A stretch of 64,000 nt of DNA from Candidatus Eremiobacterota bacterium (GTDB lineage: Bacteria > Vulcanimicrobiota > Vulcanimicrobiia > Vulcanimicrobiales > Vulcanimicrobiaceae): the NCBI GenBank assembly GCA_019240525.1, contig JAFAYE010000001.1, positions 2,639,300 through 2,703,299 of the forward strand, written 5' to 3'. Below are positions 34,924 to 43,744 of this stretch, one piece after another; the stretch's first letter is position 1, and each line of letters opens with the position of its first letter. The position numbers and the translations under genes are program-made. The notes beneath the pieces were generated by a model. The model was given only the letters and a program-made list of their open reading frames with translations, was not told the DNA's origin and searched no databases.

Positions 34924-35787
34924 ATGGTGGTCGTCGATCAGGTACCCGATGCCTACGACATTTTCGCGCGCACGCGCATGGCGATTACGGCCGCGCAGTA
35001 TCCCGACTCGATAGATTATACGATTTCCATCGCCGGCTCGGATGGCGAAGCGCCCCGGACAAACCATTACCGCGCCAACAGCCGCCCCGCAAACGGCGTT
35101 ATACACGTCGCGTCGATCAGTGAAGAAGAGGAGGCGAAGCCGCCTACGGTGCCTCACGGAGTTAATTTTGCGCTGACGGCCGCCATTTGCGGAGGTCGCT
35201 GCGATACGGGAAGTGCGCACCTCGAACTTCCTGTCGGGCCGCCACCGAGCTCGCAAGATCTCATCGGCGTTCCGATTCTCGACCCGACCTATATGTTCGG
35301 GCTCAAGTATTCCACAGACCAGGATCGCGATGCACGAGAAAAACTACCCGCGAACCTACCGGTTATTGCTACGGTCTCGGCGACGACGCGCGAGTACGAG
35401 ATTGCTTTCGCCGGACTTGCGTCGGTCGACGGCACGGCATGCTATCATCTGCGGCTCGAACCCCTGCACGACCGCCACCGTAACCGGCTGCGAGAACTGT
35501 GGATCGGGAGAGGCGATTTTTTCCCAAAAAGAGCGTTGCTCGCCGGGAATTTTACAACTGCCCCGCTCGTCGACGTCCCGTGGGACGTGCAGTTCACGGT
35601 CCTCAACGGCGCGCCGTTTATTACGCGAGAGGCGGCTGTGTCGACGCTCTACCTAACGCATCGTCGCATCGTGCGCGACGCGTCCATTTCATTTGATGCG
35701 ATACGGCCGGCCGATGTTTCGCCGATCGGAAGACCGCTCATCGAACCCGAGGCCTCTGAAGACTCGCTCGTCGAACCAAACCATTAA
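34924..35787 (+). CDS. Hypothetical protein with LolA-like C-terminal half
   Basis: 287 residues from the ATG at 34924; an in-frame ATG at 34825 would leave only 12 bases to the divergent gene. No signal peptide is visible at either start. The C-terminal part (CYHLRLEPLHDRHRNRLRELWIG ... WDVQFTVLNGAPFITRE) has the look of LolA/outer-membrane-lipoprotein-sorting-like beta sheets. A related pattern occurs in the N-terminal half of the protease at 36642. Function is unknown. Confidence 0.5.
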   Translation: MVVVDQVPDAYDIFARTRMAITAAQYPDSIDYTISIAGSDGEAPRTNHYRANSRPANGVIHVASISEEEEAKPPTVPHGVNFALTAAICGGRCDTGSAHLELPVGPPPSSQDLIGVPILDPTYMFGLKYSTDQDRDAREKLPANLPVIATVSATTREYEIAFAGLASVDGTACYHLRLEPLHDRHRNRLRELWIGRGDFFPKRALLAGNFTTAPLVDVPWDVQFTVLNGAPFITREAAVSTLYLTHRRIVRDASISFDAIRPADVSPIGRPLIEPEASEDSLVEPNH

Positions 35788-35906
35788 GCGGTCACGATGG
35801 ACGACGTGGACGACGGCGGAAACAATGAGGAACTGCGCCAACTCGGATCCGCCGAATTTAAACCGGCTTAAAAGGCCCTGGGTGAATAGCGCCGTATGGG
35901 GCTTTC

Positions 35907-36581
35907 GTGCTCAAAGCTATATTGTTAGACATTGACGGGACATTGATCGACAGCAACGATGCCCACGCGCAGGCCTGGTCGCAGGCGCTGCGCCAATTCA
36001 ACTACGACGTGCCGTGGAGCGAAATACGCGGATGGATCGGAATGGGCGGCGATAAGATTTTGCCGCGCGTGGACAAGAGTCTCAATGACAAAGAAGAGCC
36101 CGGCACATCCATCTCACGCGTGAGGCAAGAAATCTTCCTGGGCGAGTACGCGGCGAAGTTGAAGCCGCAACCTGGAGCGCGCGAACTCTTGATGCGCTTC
36201 CAGCAGCGTTCGTTGATGCGCGTGGCGGCGACATCGGCCAAACGCACGGAACTCGACGCTATTTTGGCCGCTGGCGGGATTGCGGATCAGATCGATATTG
36301 CGACGACCTCCGATGAGGCTGCTCGTTCGAAGCCGGACGCGGATATTATAAAGACCGCGTTGGCAAAGGCGTCGGTGTCGCGCGATGAGGCCATCTACGT
36401 AGGGGACACGCCCTATGACATTTCTGCTGCGCACAAAGCCGGACTGCCGATCGTGGCCTTACGCTGCGGGGGCTGGAACGATAAAGAACTGCGCGACGCG
36501 GACGCTATTTACGAGTCGCCCGCGGAGCTGCTGCACCATTTGGATGAGGCACCATTCCCAGCGCGCACGAACCAGGCATAG
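35907..36581 (+). CDS. HAD-superfamily phosphatase
   Basis: 224 residues, similar to phosphoglycolate phosphatase or beta-phosphoglucomutase-like enzymes. Motif I LDIDGTLIDSN supplies the nucleophile Asp8 and acid Asp10, motif II is ATSAKR, motif III Lys is in ARSKPDADI and motif IV is YVGDTPYDISAA. A helical cap lies at about residues 17-85. The substrate is unknown. The GTG start at 35907 gives the usual N-terminus. Confidence 0.88.
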   Translation: MLKAILLDIDGTLIDSNDAHAQAWSQALRQFNYDVPWSEIRGWIGMGGDKILPRVDKSLNDKEEPGTSISRVRQEIFLGEYAAKLKPQPGARELLMRFQQRSLMRVAATSAKRTELDAILAAGGIADQIDIATTSDEAARSKPDADIIKTALAKASVSRDEAIYVGDTPYDISAAHKAGLPIVALRCGGWNDKELRDADAIYESPAELLHHLDEAPFPARTNQA

Positions 36582-36641
36582 CCGGAATCATCTGACCGCC
36601 GCCCTGGCGGCCATACCGCGTTTCACTCTATTATTTGGAGG

Positions 36642-38222
36642 ATGCTGCCGCGCAGTTTTCGCTATGTTGCCCTGTTCGCTGTTTTGATTCCGGCGCCAGC
36701 GGCGTGCCGAAATATTGCTCCTCCAAGTGCAGAGTCCGTGCTGCGCATTTCGGCCCTAACCTCGGGGCAATGGCGCCTAACGAACGCTTTCGCCGGCGAG
36801 GAACTGAGCGGTGCAGCTAACGGCTTTGGTCTTCTCGGGCGATATCGTGAAGTCGACGACTTTCGAACCGGGCGATTCGCTTGGAGAGCCGACTACGGCG
36901 CTTGGCCGCTAGCGGAGGGGCTCGACCGCCGTGGGCGTTGGCGCATGGATGCGTCGCGCCGGGTGCATTTTTTGAATTCAAATCAGGCAACGGCTGTTGC
37001 GGTAACGGAGGCCTATATCGCAAGCCGCGGCTACGCGCGGCTGGGAAACAGGAATGCCACCTCCATCGGCAGCTCTTACGAAAGCGATCAACGCTGCGAT
37101 CTCATTGCGGTGACGCCATCGAAAGGCGTTACCGCCGTGCTGTCGATCGGCCGACGCGACCGCCTCCTTCACCGCATCGACGTGCATCTCTCGACACGCA
37201 TTGAGACGATCCGATATGGAAACTATCGATCCGTCCGTGGTGCGAAGCTGCCGTTCTCGGTTTCCGTCGATGACGGAGACGCACCGGCGACGGCGCATAT
37301 CACAATTTCTTCGTATCGGTTTCTCGCTCGCGTCGACGCGGCGGCGTTTGAACCGCCTCCTCAGAGCCTAGACGATGCGCGGATAAATAACGGGGCCACA
37401 GCCCGGGTTCCGCTTACGATCAGTCGGGGAACGGGCTTTCCCATTGTCTTCGCGGCGATCAACGGGTATCCGGCGATGCCGTTCATCGTGGATACGGGCG
37501 GTCACGACATCCTCACACCGTCAGCAGCTCGATATTTAAGATTAAAGGTCACCGGCCGGGGCGTGAGCTTTGGGTCGGGGCCGGGATCGACGCCGACAGC
37601 GCTCACAAGCGTGCAAAACGTTTCGATCGGCAATGCGGCGATGCTTAGTCAGCCGTTTACCGTCCTCGATCTCGATCTTGGCAAAGCGTCAGACGCGCGC
37701 GGGCAACTAGTGCCGATCGCCGGAATTCTGGGCCTTGAATTCTTCGAGCGTTTCAAGGTGACGCTGAATTTTCCGAAGAGGGAAGTGGGGCTTGCATTGC
37801 AAGCTGACGCCGACTCCGGCGACAAATGGATACCGCTGACCTTCACCAGTGACGAACCACTTGTAGATGCGCGGCTCAATGGTCGCTTGGGTTCTTTTGC
37901 CATCGACACAGGAAACAACGTCGGTCTAATCGTCTATCACCGCTGGCTCCTCGCGACATCGACATCCGCACCCGGCCTTAACTGGCAACCAGGCGAGATG
38001 GGCGGCTCTTCGGTCGGAGGAGCGGTAATGTTCCGACACGCGCGTGCCGATTCGTTCGTACTCGGAGCAATGCGACTCAATGGCGTCCCGCTCTTAGTTG
38101 CCAATGCTCACGCCGGCAGCATGTCCTCAACGTCCGAAGCAGGAAGCCTCGGCGTACCACCGTTGTTGCCGTTCTGCGTGACCTTCGACTACAGAGCAGG
38201 CACTATGGCGATTCGCCGATGA
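36642..38222 (+). CDS. Retropepsin-like aspartic protease, two-domain
   Basis: 526 residues with an N-terminal secretion-like hydrophobic segment. A beta-rich region (40-245) precedes two aspartyl protease halves: FIVDTGGHDILTP at about residue 284 and FAIDTGNNVGLIVY at about 421. Each carries the Asp-Thr-Gly triad, so one polypeptide could form the active site that retroviral proteases make as a dimer. Similar proteins are annotated as aspartyl protease family. It overlaps the next gene as ATGA, so a regulator is translated with it. Confidence 0.8.
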   Translation: MLPRSFRYVALFAVLIPAPAACRNIAPPSAESVLRISALTSGQWRLTNAFAGEELSGAANGFGLLGRYREVDDFRTGRFAWRADYGAWPLAEGLDRRGRWRMDASRRVHFLNSNQATAVAVTEAYIASRGYARLGNRNATSIGSSYESDQRCDLIAVTPSKGVTAVLSIGRRDRLLHRIDVHLSTRIETIRYGNYRSVRGAKLPFSVSVDDGDAPATAHITISSYRFLARVDAAAFEPPPQSLDDARINNGATARVPLTISRGTGFPIVFAAINGYPAMPFIVDTGGHDILTPSAARYLRLKVTGRGVSFGSGPGSTPTALTSVQNVSIGNAAMLSQPFTVLDLDLGKASDARGQLVPIAGILGLEFFERFKVTLNFPKREVGLALQADADSGDKWIPLTFTSDEPLVDARLNGRLGSFAIDTGNNVGLIVYHRWLLATSTSAPGLNWQPGEMGGSSVGGAVMFRHARADSFVLGAMRLNGVPLLVANAHAGSMSSTSEAGSLGVPPLLPFCVTFDYRAGTMAIRR

Positions 38223-39196
38223 CAGAACGAACTGGTTCGAAACGACGAATTGCCATTGTCGGTTACGATGCCTCACAGGCGCTTGACTTGACGGGACCCA
38301 TGGATGCCTTCGCCGCCGCGAATGAATACGCGCCTGGCTCGGCGGCTTACGAGCTTATCATTGTCGGACTCAACGCGGGAGCATTCCGTACGGAATCAGG
38401 TGCCCTACTGATTGCGGAAGAGTCGCTAAACGCCGGCTTGCAGGCCGACACGATCCTTATTCCGGGCGGTCGCGGCCTACGCGAAGACGCTCGTCTTCGT
38501 GGCACAATCGCAGACTGGCTGCGAAGACACGCGCATATACGGCGCTTAGCGTCCGTTTGTACGGGAATCTACCCGCTGGCCGAAAGCGGTCTGCTGGACG
38601 GACGTCAGGCCACCACGCACTGGCGCTTCGCGGATGACGTGAGAAAGCGATGGCCTCGCGTCCACGTCGTTCCCGACGCGATCTTCGTCAAAGACGGAAA
38701 TTTTTATACATCGGCTGGAATTACGGCGGGAATCGATCTCGCGCTGGCGCTCATTGAAGAGGATCTGGGGAGCGCTATTGCCTTAAGCGTTGCACGCGAG
38801 CTCGTGGTGCACTTAAAGCGAGACGGAGGGCAGTTGCAATACTCCGAGCCACTTCAGTTTCAAACGCGTGCCGGCAACCTCTTCGCCGATCTAGGATCGT
38901 GGATGTTAGCCCATCTCGATGAGGACTTGGCGACGGAGAGGCTTGCCGAGCACGCGCGCTTGAGCGAGCGGCATTTTCGGCGGAGATTTCATGCAACGTT
39001 CGGCGCGACTCCGGCACAATACGTCGAGTCTCTTCGCCTTGATGAGGCGCGCCGGAGACTCGAGATGCGAAAGGCCTCCGTCGACGTTGTCGCTCGATCC
39101 GTCGGCTATAAGAGCCCGGATGTCTTTCGACGCGCCTTTGAGAGGCGATTCGGCGTCGCTCCAACCGCCTATCGTGCGCGATTTATGGCTTCTTAA
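38219..39196 (+). CDS. GlxA-type transcriptional regulator (DJ-1/PfpI plus AraC)
   Basis: 325 residues. An N-terminal DJ-1/PfpI domain (about 10-190; IAIVGYDASQALDLTGPMDAF, and a Cys in LASVCTGIYPLAESGLLDG) is followed by an AraC DNA-binding domain (215-322) with two helix-turn-helix motifs and the end GVAPTAYRARF. Family members regulate amino-acid or amine catabolism; the ligand here is unknown. Its ATG overlaps the protease stop. Confidence 0.9.
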   Translation: MTERTGSKRRIAIVGYDASQALDLTGPMDAFAAANEYAPGSAAYELIIVGLNAGAFRTESGALLIAEESLNAGLQADTILIPGGRGLREDARLRGTIADWLRRHAHIRRLASVCTGIYPLAESGLLDGRQATTHWRFADDVRKRWPRVHVVPDAIFVKDGNFYTSAGITAGIDLALALIEEDLGSAIALSVARELVVHLKRDGGQLQYSEPLQFQTRAGNLFADLGSWMLAHLDEDLATERLAEHARLSERHFRRRFHATFGATPAQYVESLRLDEARRRLEMRKASVDVVARSVGYKSPDVFRRAFERRFGVAPTAYRARFMAS

Positions 39197-39315
39197 GGAG
39201 GGGAGGGGCTCCCAACGACCGGGCGGGGGCGACCGTCTCCCGATTTGCTGGGAGTGACATCGGCCGGCCGTAGGGAATAGGCCTTTCTCTTCGCGTGCTT
39301 CATAAGGAGGTCGAA

Positions 39316-39918
39316 ATGTTCGTGTTCGCACGGCGGACAGTTATCTTATCGCTGGCCATTGCGGTTGTTTCATGCTCGTCCGGTAACGGAACAAGCTCGA
39401 CGCCCTCGGTCGGCGACGCTCAACGCGTATCGTCGCAAACGTCGCTCGACGCGGTTCTCGATTCCGCACCCGAGGTTGCCAACGGTCGTGAAGTATTCAA
39501 AAAGATGAGCGTGCACCCGCCCGCGGGCGCGCCGCCGATTTTGATCAACTTCCTCGCGGATGGCCCCAATCAAGCCGGAGTGCCGTGCATTGACTGCGTC
39601 AATGGCGCCTCAACCGGCGACAACATTGGTATGACGGGACCCTACAGCTACGTCGCGGCGAATTTTGTCTGGCAGTACGAGATGTCGTTTTCCGACATGA
39701 GCTACAAGGGAAAATGCAAACTTGCCTGGGCGATCACGTCGGGTAAGACGACCATCGACAGCTTTTCTAAAACGATCGACCTTACCAGCGACGGAGGCTT
39801 CGTGCTGTACGCGGTCGCGCGGCCCCGGCCCAAATACTCCGGCCCAGCCACGCTCACCGGCAAAGTGACCTGCGGCAAGACCGCACAGTCGTTGCAGGTG
39901 CCGCTTCAGTTCGAATAA
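39316..39918 (+). CDS. Secreted lipoprotein of unknown function
   Basis: 200 residues, lipobox VVS-Cys20, from the ATG with AAGGAGG six bases upstream. The mature part contains four Cys (two in VPCIDCV, later KGKCKLAW and VTCGKTA) and a beta-sandwich-like region. No family is recognised. It precedes another short lipoprotein gene by 58 bases. Confidence 0.65.
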   Translation: MFVFARRTVILSLAIAVVSCSSGNGTSSTPSVGDAQRVSSQTSLDAVLDSAPEVANGREVFKKMSVHPPAGAPPILINFLADGPNQAGVPCIDCVNGASTGDNIGMTGPYSYVAANFVWQYEMSFSDMSYKGKCKLAWAITSGKTTIDSFSKTIDLTSDGGFVLYAVARPRPKYSGPATLTGKVTCGKTAQSLQVPLQFE

Positions 39919-39976
39919 TCGAAAAACTACCAACTTCGATCGGCTGAGAAGGGAGTTTTTCCGGGTATATGAGGGC

Positions 39977-40597
39977 ATGATCGCACGCAGTTCTACCAAG
40001 CGCAGGGTCGAGGTCCGACGAAGGTTTTCGGACCTTGGCCTGCGCTCTCGAGTCTCCGGCTTTGTATTGGCCACCGCGTTTTTCTGCGGCTGTGCGCACC
40101 ACACTACGCCGGCGCAAACTTTGAGTGCAGGCGTCGCGCCGTTTACGCAATCGCGAGACCAAGTCATTCTGATCGTCACGGCCGCAAAGCGCTCGTTAGG
40201 AGCGGAGGACCTTAACTCCTTAGCGGTTGCCTATACGCCGCTCGAAGAGAAGGCCAACGCCTACGCTCACTTCCTCGTGGAATCGGTGAGAATGGGCGCC
40301 TTCGACGCCAATCAAAATGCCGTATGTGCGACGAATTTGACTCTGGCAATAACGAAGTTCAACGTGGCATTCGCGCAGATCTACGCATCGCGAAAGGCGA
40401 GCTCCGAGATTTCGAGCAGTTGGGTAGCTCCGTTTTCGGCGACGGTAGCGTCGGATTGGGCGAAGTACAATCCGGAAGTGAATGCTGCGCCCGCGCAGAC
40501 AAAAGCGGATCTGATCGAGGAGCTGAAGGTCAAGACGCTTTGGCCAAACTACGAGGATATCGCCACCGAGCCACTGGCCACGCCTTCCCCTCGATAA
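39977..40597 (+). CDS. Helical lipoprotein of unknown function
   Basis: 206 residues. A long basic N-terminus leads to a hydrophobic segment ending in CGC (Cys37/Cys39), a probable lipobox. The mature part is mainly alpha-helical (LNSLAVAYTPLEEKANAYAHF, NLTLAITKFNVAFAQIY). No family is recognised. The start is uncertain because the basic region is long. A strong hairpin follows. Confidence 0.55.
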   Translation: MIARSSTKRRVEVRRRFSDLGLRSRVSGFVLATAFFCGCAHHTTPAQTLSAGVAPFTQSRDQVILIVTAAKRSLGAEDLNSLAVAYTPLEEKANAYAHFLVESVRMGAFDANQNAVCATNLTLAITKFNVAFAQIYASRKASSEISSSWVAPFSATVASDWAKYNPEVNAAPAQTKADLIEELKVKTLWPNYEDIATEPLATPSPR

Positions 40598-40600
40598 GCG

Positions 40601-40632
40601 ATTGGAGCGCGCGTCGAAACGTGCGCTCCAAT
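40601..40632. terminator. Bidirectional terminator between convergent lipoprotein genes
   Basis: ATTGGAGCGCGCGT pairs along its whole length (one G-U) with ACGTGCGCTCCAAT around a CGAA tetraloop. It lies three bases after one stop and 18 before the other. T-runs are weak. Confidence 0.7.
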
Positions 40633-40650
40633 GCTATTCGAGAAGCGTCG

Positions 40651-41073
40651 TTATACCTGATTCGTGATAGAAAGTTGGGCCGTCCCAATCGGGTGGCCTT
40701 TGGCATCCTTATCAACGAACTTCGCGATGCAACTTCCCATTGTGGTGCCTGCGGTTACCGTATAAGTGGAACCTGCCCCGGTTACGGTCGCGATGTTTCG
40801 CGCGGTGCACCGAGTGTCTCTGACGACAAAGGTGGTGCCGCTGCTGGGTCCCTTTGCGGTTACCGTCGCTGCGGGCTTGCTCACCGTGAGCGTTACCTTG
40901 CACGGACGAACCGAGACGCCGTGCTGATGACCGCATTTATCCGGAGAGATAACTTGCGACTGCGTCGCCGGAAGTGTCGTGGTTGACAGCGGCGAGGACA
41001 TGCTCCCACCGCAGCCGGCTAGAACCGCGGCGATTGAAAGGGCTCCGAGACCCTTAAGTAAGGGTTTCTTCAT
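40651..41073 (-). CDS. Small beta-rich lipoprotein
   Basis: 140 residues, lipobox LAG-Cys21, from the ATG at 41073 with AAGGAG six bases upstream. After a Ser/Thr linker comes a domain with Thr-rich strands and four Cys (DKCGHQHGV, VRPCKVTL, DTRCTARN, MGSCIAKF). Its general layout resembles the lipoprotein at 10398. Function is unknown. Confidence 0.68.
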   Translation of the reverse strand: MKKPLLKGLGALSIAAVLAGCGGSMSSPLSTTTLPATQSQVISPDKCGHQHGVSVRPCKVTLTVSKPAATVTAKGPSSGTTFVVRDTRCTARNIATVTGAGSTYTVTAGTTMGSCIAKFVDKDAKGHPIGTAQLSITNQV

Positions 41074-41264
41074 AAACTGCTCCTTTTGCTTCCTGATTGC
41101 AGGGAGAGGCCGCATTGATGGTCCGGATGGAGAAACCCTTTCAAGCAGCTACCGCTCGGCGCTTATTAGCATCGTGTTGTCTAGGACGATGCGAGGTCGC
41201 CTTGTTGCCGAAGGGGCGCAACTGCCGGCACCCTGCACCGGGGTCTTAAGTTCCCGACAGGGAG

Positions 41265-41445
41265 GCTAGCGATCTACCGGCAAGACCGGAAGACAATCGC
41301 ACTGGGATTGGGCTCCTAACGTTGGTTCTTTCAAGTACCACCCAGCCGATGGCTAATGCTCGTCGTTCTCGGTATGTTCTCCGGTGCGTTACCCGCGCTC
41401 TGCGTCGCGCCGATCGCCTGTGGGATCGGCGCGTTGCTTTTTTGG
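41265..41445 (+). ncRNA. Candidate structured RNA ending in an intrinsic terminator
   Basis: Three helices occur in series: GCGAT/ATCGC (41269-41300) enclosing a CCGG/CCGG pair; CTGGG/CCCAG (41302-41345); and CGCGCCGATC/GATCGGCGCG (41406-41433), followed by TTGCTTTTTT. No gene on this strand ends upstream, so the terminator implies a separate transcript. A 37-codon frame (41349-41462) runs through it but has no ribosome binding site. It does not match RNase P, SRP RNA, tmRNA or riboswitch sequences that I know. Confidence 0.4.
41406..41443 (+). terminator. Strong intrinsic terminator without an upstream gene
   Basis: A perfect ten-base GC-rich stem with an eight-base loop is followed by TTGC and six T residues. 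It is among the clearest terminators in the window and lies 330 bases downstream of a divergent gene start, in a region with no called protein gene. Confidence 0.8.
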
Positions 41446-41462
41446 CGGCTACCGGCGCTTAA

Positions 41463-41671
41463 GCAGCGCGTGTTGAGCGTCAACCTCGTGCAGCTATGCT
41501 ACGGCATTACGTCCACTAAGCCCGCGTGAATGATAATTACTTGTCAAGAATGACAATTTGGCGCACTGCAATTAGCGCAGTCTCACACTGCGCTTCAGAA
41601 CTTCTTCATGTAATTGCATCACAGTTGCTTGAGTACCATTTTCTCAAGGTTGTCAGCTTAGGAGTTTAGCA
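41463..41671 (+). promoter_or_regulatory. Leader region of the GloVer lipoprotein gene with two hairpins
   Basis: AGCGCAGT/ACTGCGCT (41574-41594) is a perfect eight-base hairpin with a five-base loop. CTTGAG/CTCAAG (41628-41648) is a second one, close to the TTAGGAG ribosome binding site. The part before 41560 is AT-richer and probably holds the promoter. Whether the hairpins regulate expression is unknown. Confidence 0.4.
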
Positions 41672-42886
41672 ATGAGGTTGGTTGTGGTGGTGGGCCTGAT
41701 CGCACTAAGCGCTTGTAGCAGCGGCACATCGAGCTTGCCGCCGCCTTCGGGCGGCGGGCACGAAGGCGAACCGCGAATCAAGTCCGCCTCCTCTATTAAG
41801 GCCTATGCAGTAGTAACGTCATTTCAATCTGGCAACATACATCATCCGCTTGCGAACGTCACGTTTGACTCGTCCGGCAACATCTACGGCACCGGGATGG
41901 ACGGAACAAGCCCCGACGTATACGGAGGTATTTTCAAGATCGACCCGCACGGCAACGAGAGCGACCTCTACGCTTTCACAGGCTCTAACGTCACCCAGCC
42001 AGAGGCCGACGTGGTAACCGTGCCAGGGGGTGGGTTAATTGGGACCACCATAGATGGCGTGTATAGCTTATCGAGTAGTGGAAGCGAAAAAGTCATTAAG
42101 TTGTTATCGGGCGGCCCGGAAGGCGGTTACTCCTTTTCGAACCTGATCGAAGACAAGCAAGGAAATTATTGGGGTACTGCTTCGGAGGGCGGCTATTTCT
42201 TAGGGAAGTGCAAACAAATCTACGTCGGTTGCGGTGTCGTGTTTCGAGTAAGCGCCTCAGGGCGATATTCCGTTGTACACAAATTCCGATACATCGATGG
42301 AGCGTCGCCAGCAGCTGGTCTGGCGCTGGGACCAGATGGCAACTTTTATGGCACAACGACCTTCGGGGGTTCGATAGGATGGGGTGAAGTTTTCCGCATC
42401 ACGTCGGCCGGAAAGGTGACCGTTCTCTACAACTTTCAGAAAGGTCCAGACGGGGACCAACCCGTTGCCGGCGTCACCTTAGATTCCCATGGCAACATTT
42501 ATGGTACGACTCAATACGGTGGGTTTGCCGGGAATCAGACCTGCAACAATGGATGTGGCGTGGTATTTAAGTTATCGGGTACTGGTCAGGAGACAGTACT
42601 GCACCAGTTCTCGTCTATCCCTGATGGAGCGTTTCCGTTAGCGGCCGTATACCTGGAGAACGACAGTACTTTATTCGGTACGACTCAGCAAGGCGGAACC
42701 GGTACTGGGACAATTTTCGAGCTCAACACCAGCGGGAAGGCTTATCATGTCTTGCATGAATTCACTGACGGTCCTGATGGTGGATTCCCCGCCGCGGCCC
42801 TTGTCCCGGATAATCAAGGAAACCTGTATGGCACAACCGAGTATGGGGGTATCGGCGGCGGAACAGTCTTCAGATTTAGACCTTAG
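41672..42886 (+). CDS. GloVer-repeat lipoprotein
   Basis: 404 residues, lipobox LSA-Cys15. At least six repeats have the form SHGNIYGTTQYGGFAGNQT then GVVFKLSGTGQETVLHQF, the tandem repeat named GloVer (TIGR03803). They are thought to build a beta-propeller on the cell surface. A homologous gene lies at 62573 and a third begins at 63962. GC content is somewhat below that of housekeeping genes here. Confidence 0.88.
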   Translation: MRLVVVVGLIALSACSSGTSSLPPPSGGGHEGEPRIKSASSIKAYAVVTSFQSGNIHHPLANVTFDSSGNIYGTGMDGTSPDVYGGIFKIDPHGNESDLYAFTGSNVTQPEADVVTVPGGGLIGTTIDGVYSLSSSGSEKVIKLLSGGPEGGYSFSNLIEDKQGNYWGTASEGGYFLGKCKQIYVGCGVVFRVSASGRYSVVHKFRYIDGASPAAGLALGPDGNFYGTTTFGGSIGWGEVFRITSAGKVTVLYNFQKGPDGDQPVAGVTLDSHGNIYGTTQYGGFAGNQTCNNGCGVVFKLSGTGQETVLHQFSSIPDGAFPLAAVYLENDSTLFGTTQQGGTGTGTIFELNTSGKAYHVLHEFTDGPDGGFPAAALVPDNQGNLYGTTEYGGIGGGTVFRFRP

Positions 42887-42970
42887 AGCGCTGCCGAACA
42901 CGTTAGGTGCAACTTTAACCCTCGAAACTATCCGCGTTAATGCCTGAAAGGCGCCCTCAAGAAGAACCGC

Positions 42971-43495
42971 TCAGTGTGTTCCTGGCCGCTCTTCGGCACC
43001 GTGATGTGCCCGAACAGAAAGAAGATGTATCTGGAAAATCATGGCTCCAGGGGCGTTCCCATGTTCAGTCGAGTGCGTGACCGATGCAGGCATCCAAAAG
43101 CGAGCCGTTTCTCCGGGCGTCATAAGGGCAACGGCTTCTTGCCAGCCCTTGATCAAGTGTCGGAGATGATATGTGTAGGGATTTCCTTTGAGATCGGGGC
43201 TGTTGATAGGCACACCGGTAGACCACCAACCGTAGGCCACGATTGTGACATCGTTGTGCGGCGTCGCGTGGACTGCATTCGCTCCAGTCTTTAGGATTAC
43301 ATAACGTATACCGTCGTGCGTCGAATAGGCGCCTTTCGGGATTACCAGCTCCGCAGATGTAAGGGGCGCGACCCGCGAATCTGCTTTCGCGTTCGCCGGC
43401 AACACGAGTGCAATCCAAACCGTCATGAAAACAAAACAAGCCAATAGGAACCTGTTTTCGCCGCCACCCCCCGGGTACTCGTTACCGTTATTCAT
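42971..43495 (-). CDS. Secreted FKBP-like peptidyl-prolyl isomerase
   Basis: 174 residues with a membrane or signal helix at 17-33. The mature part has FKBP features: DGIRYVILKTG, a central VTIVAYGWWSTG strand, LIKGWQEAVALMTPGETARFWMPA and a final MIFQIHLLSV strand. Several catalytic aromatic residues of true FKBPs are not obvious, so activity is uncertain. It overlaps a small upstream frame by eight bases. Confidence 0.65.
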   Translation of the reverse strand: MNNGNEYPGGGGENRFLLACFVFMTVWIALVLPANAKADSRVAPLTSAELVIPKGAYSTHDGIRYVILKTGANAVHATPHNDVTIVAYGWWSTGVPINSPDLKGNPYTYHLRHLIKGWQEAVALMTPGETARFWMPASVTHSTEHGNAPGAMIFQIHLLSVRAHHGAEERPGTH

Positions 43496-43727
43496 CTTTA
43501 CCTTCCCGGGCCACTATTCGCAGGCCCTGGCCGTACCACATTCCACCAATGCGTGTCTTCAATAGGGCATTCTTCGAGTTAATCGGAGACCATCGTTTAA
43601 TCCGCGCGAGTTTGCGCTGCCGGACTTCGATGCTCCAGTCGTTCGGCTCCGCACGAAACAAGGGAGCGGCGACTCTAGTAGGTTGGTCGATGTAAATCCC
43701 ACCTCTTAGGCTATACCGGTGCCACAC
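43488..43727 (-). CDS. Possible small protein upstream of the FKBP-like gene
   Basis: 79 residues from a GTG, overlapping the FKBP-like gene by eight bases. It is rich in Arg and Trp, with no signal peptide and no family. It lies in the divergent region before the DUF4386 gene, which weakens the case. Confidence 0.3.
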   Translation of the reverse strand: MWHRYSLRGGIYIDQPTRVAAPLFRAEPNDWSIEVRQRKLARIKRWSPINSKNALLKTRIGGMWYGQGLRIVAREGKDE

Positions 43728-43744
43728 CTCAGGAGGAATTCCGC

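Noticed and set aside
34813-35256. N-terminal extension of the propeller gene starting at 34812
   Set aside because: It has no signal peptide, runs opposite to another likely gene, and the ATG at 34812 begins a standard lipoprotein signal.
41221-41340. Resemblance to a cobalamin riboswitch or SRP RNA
   Set aside because: Only short matches such as ACCGGAAG; the conserved boxes and fold of either RNA are absent.
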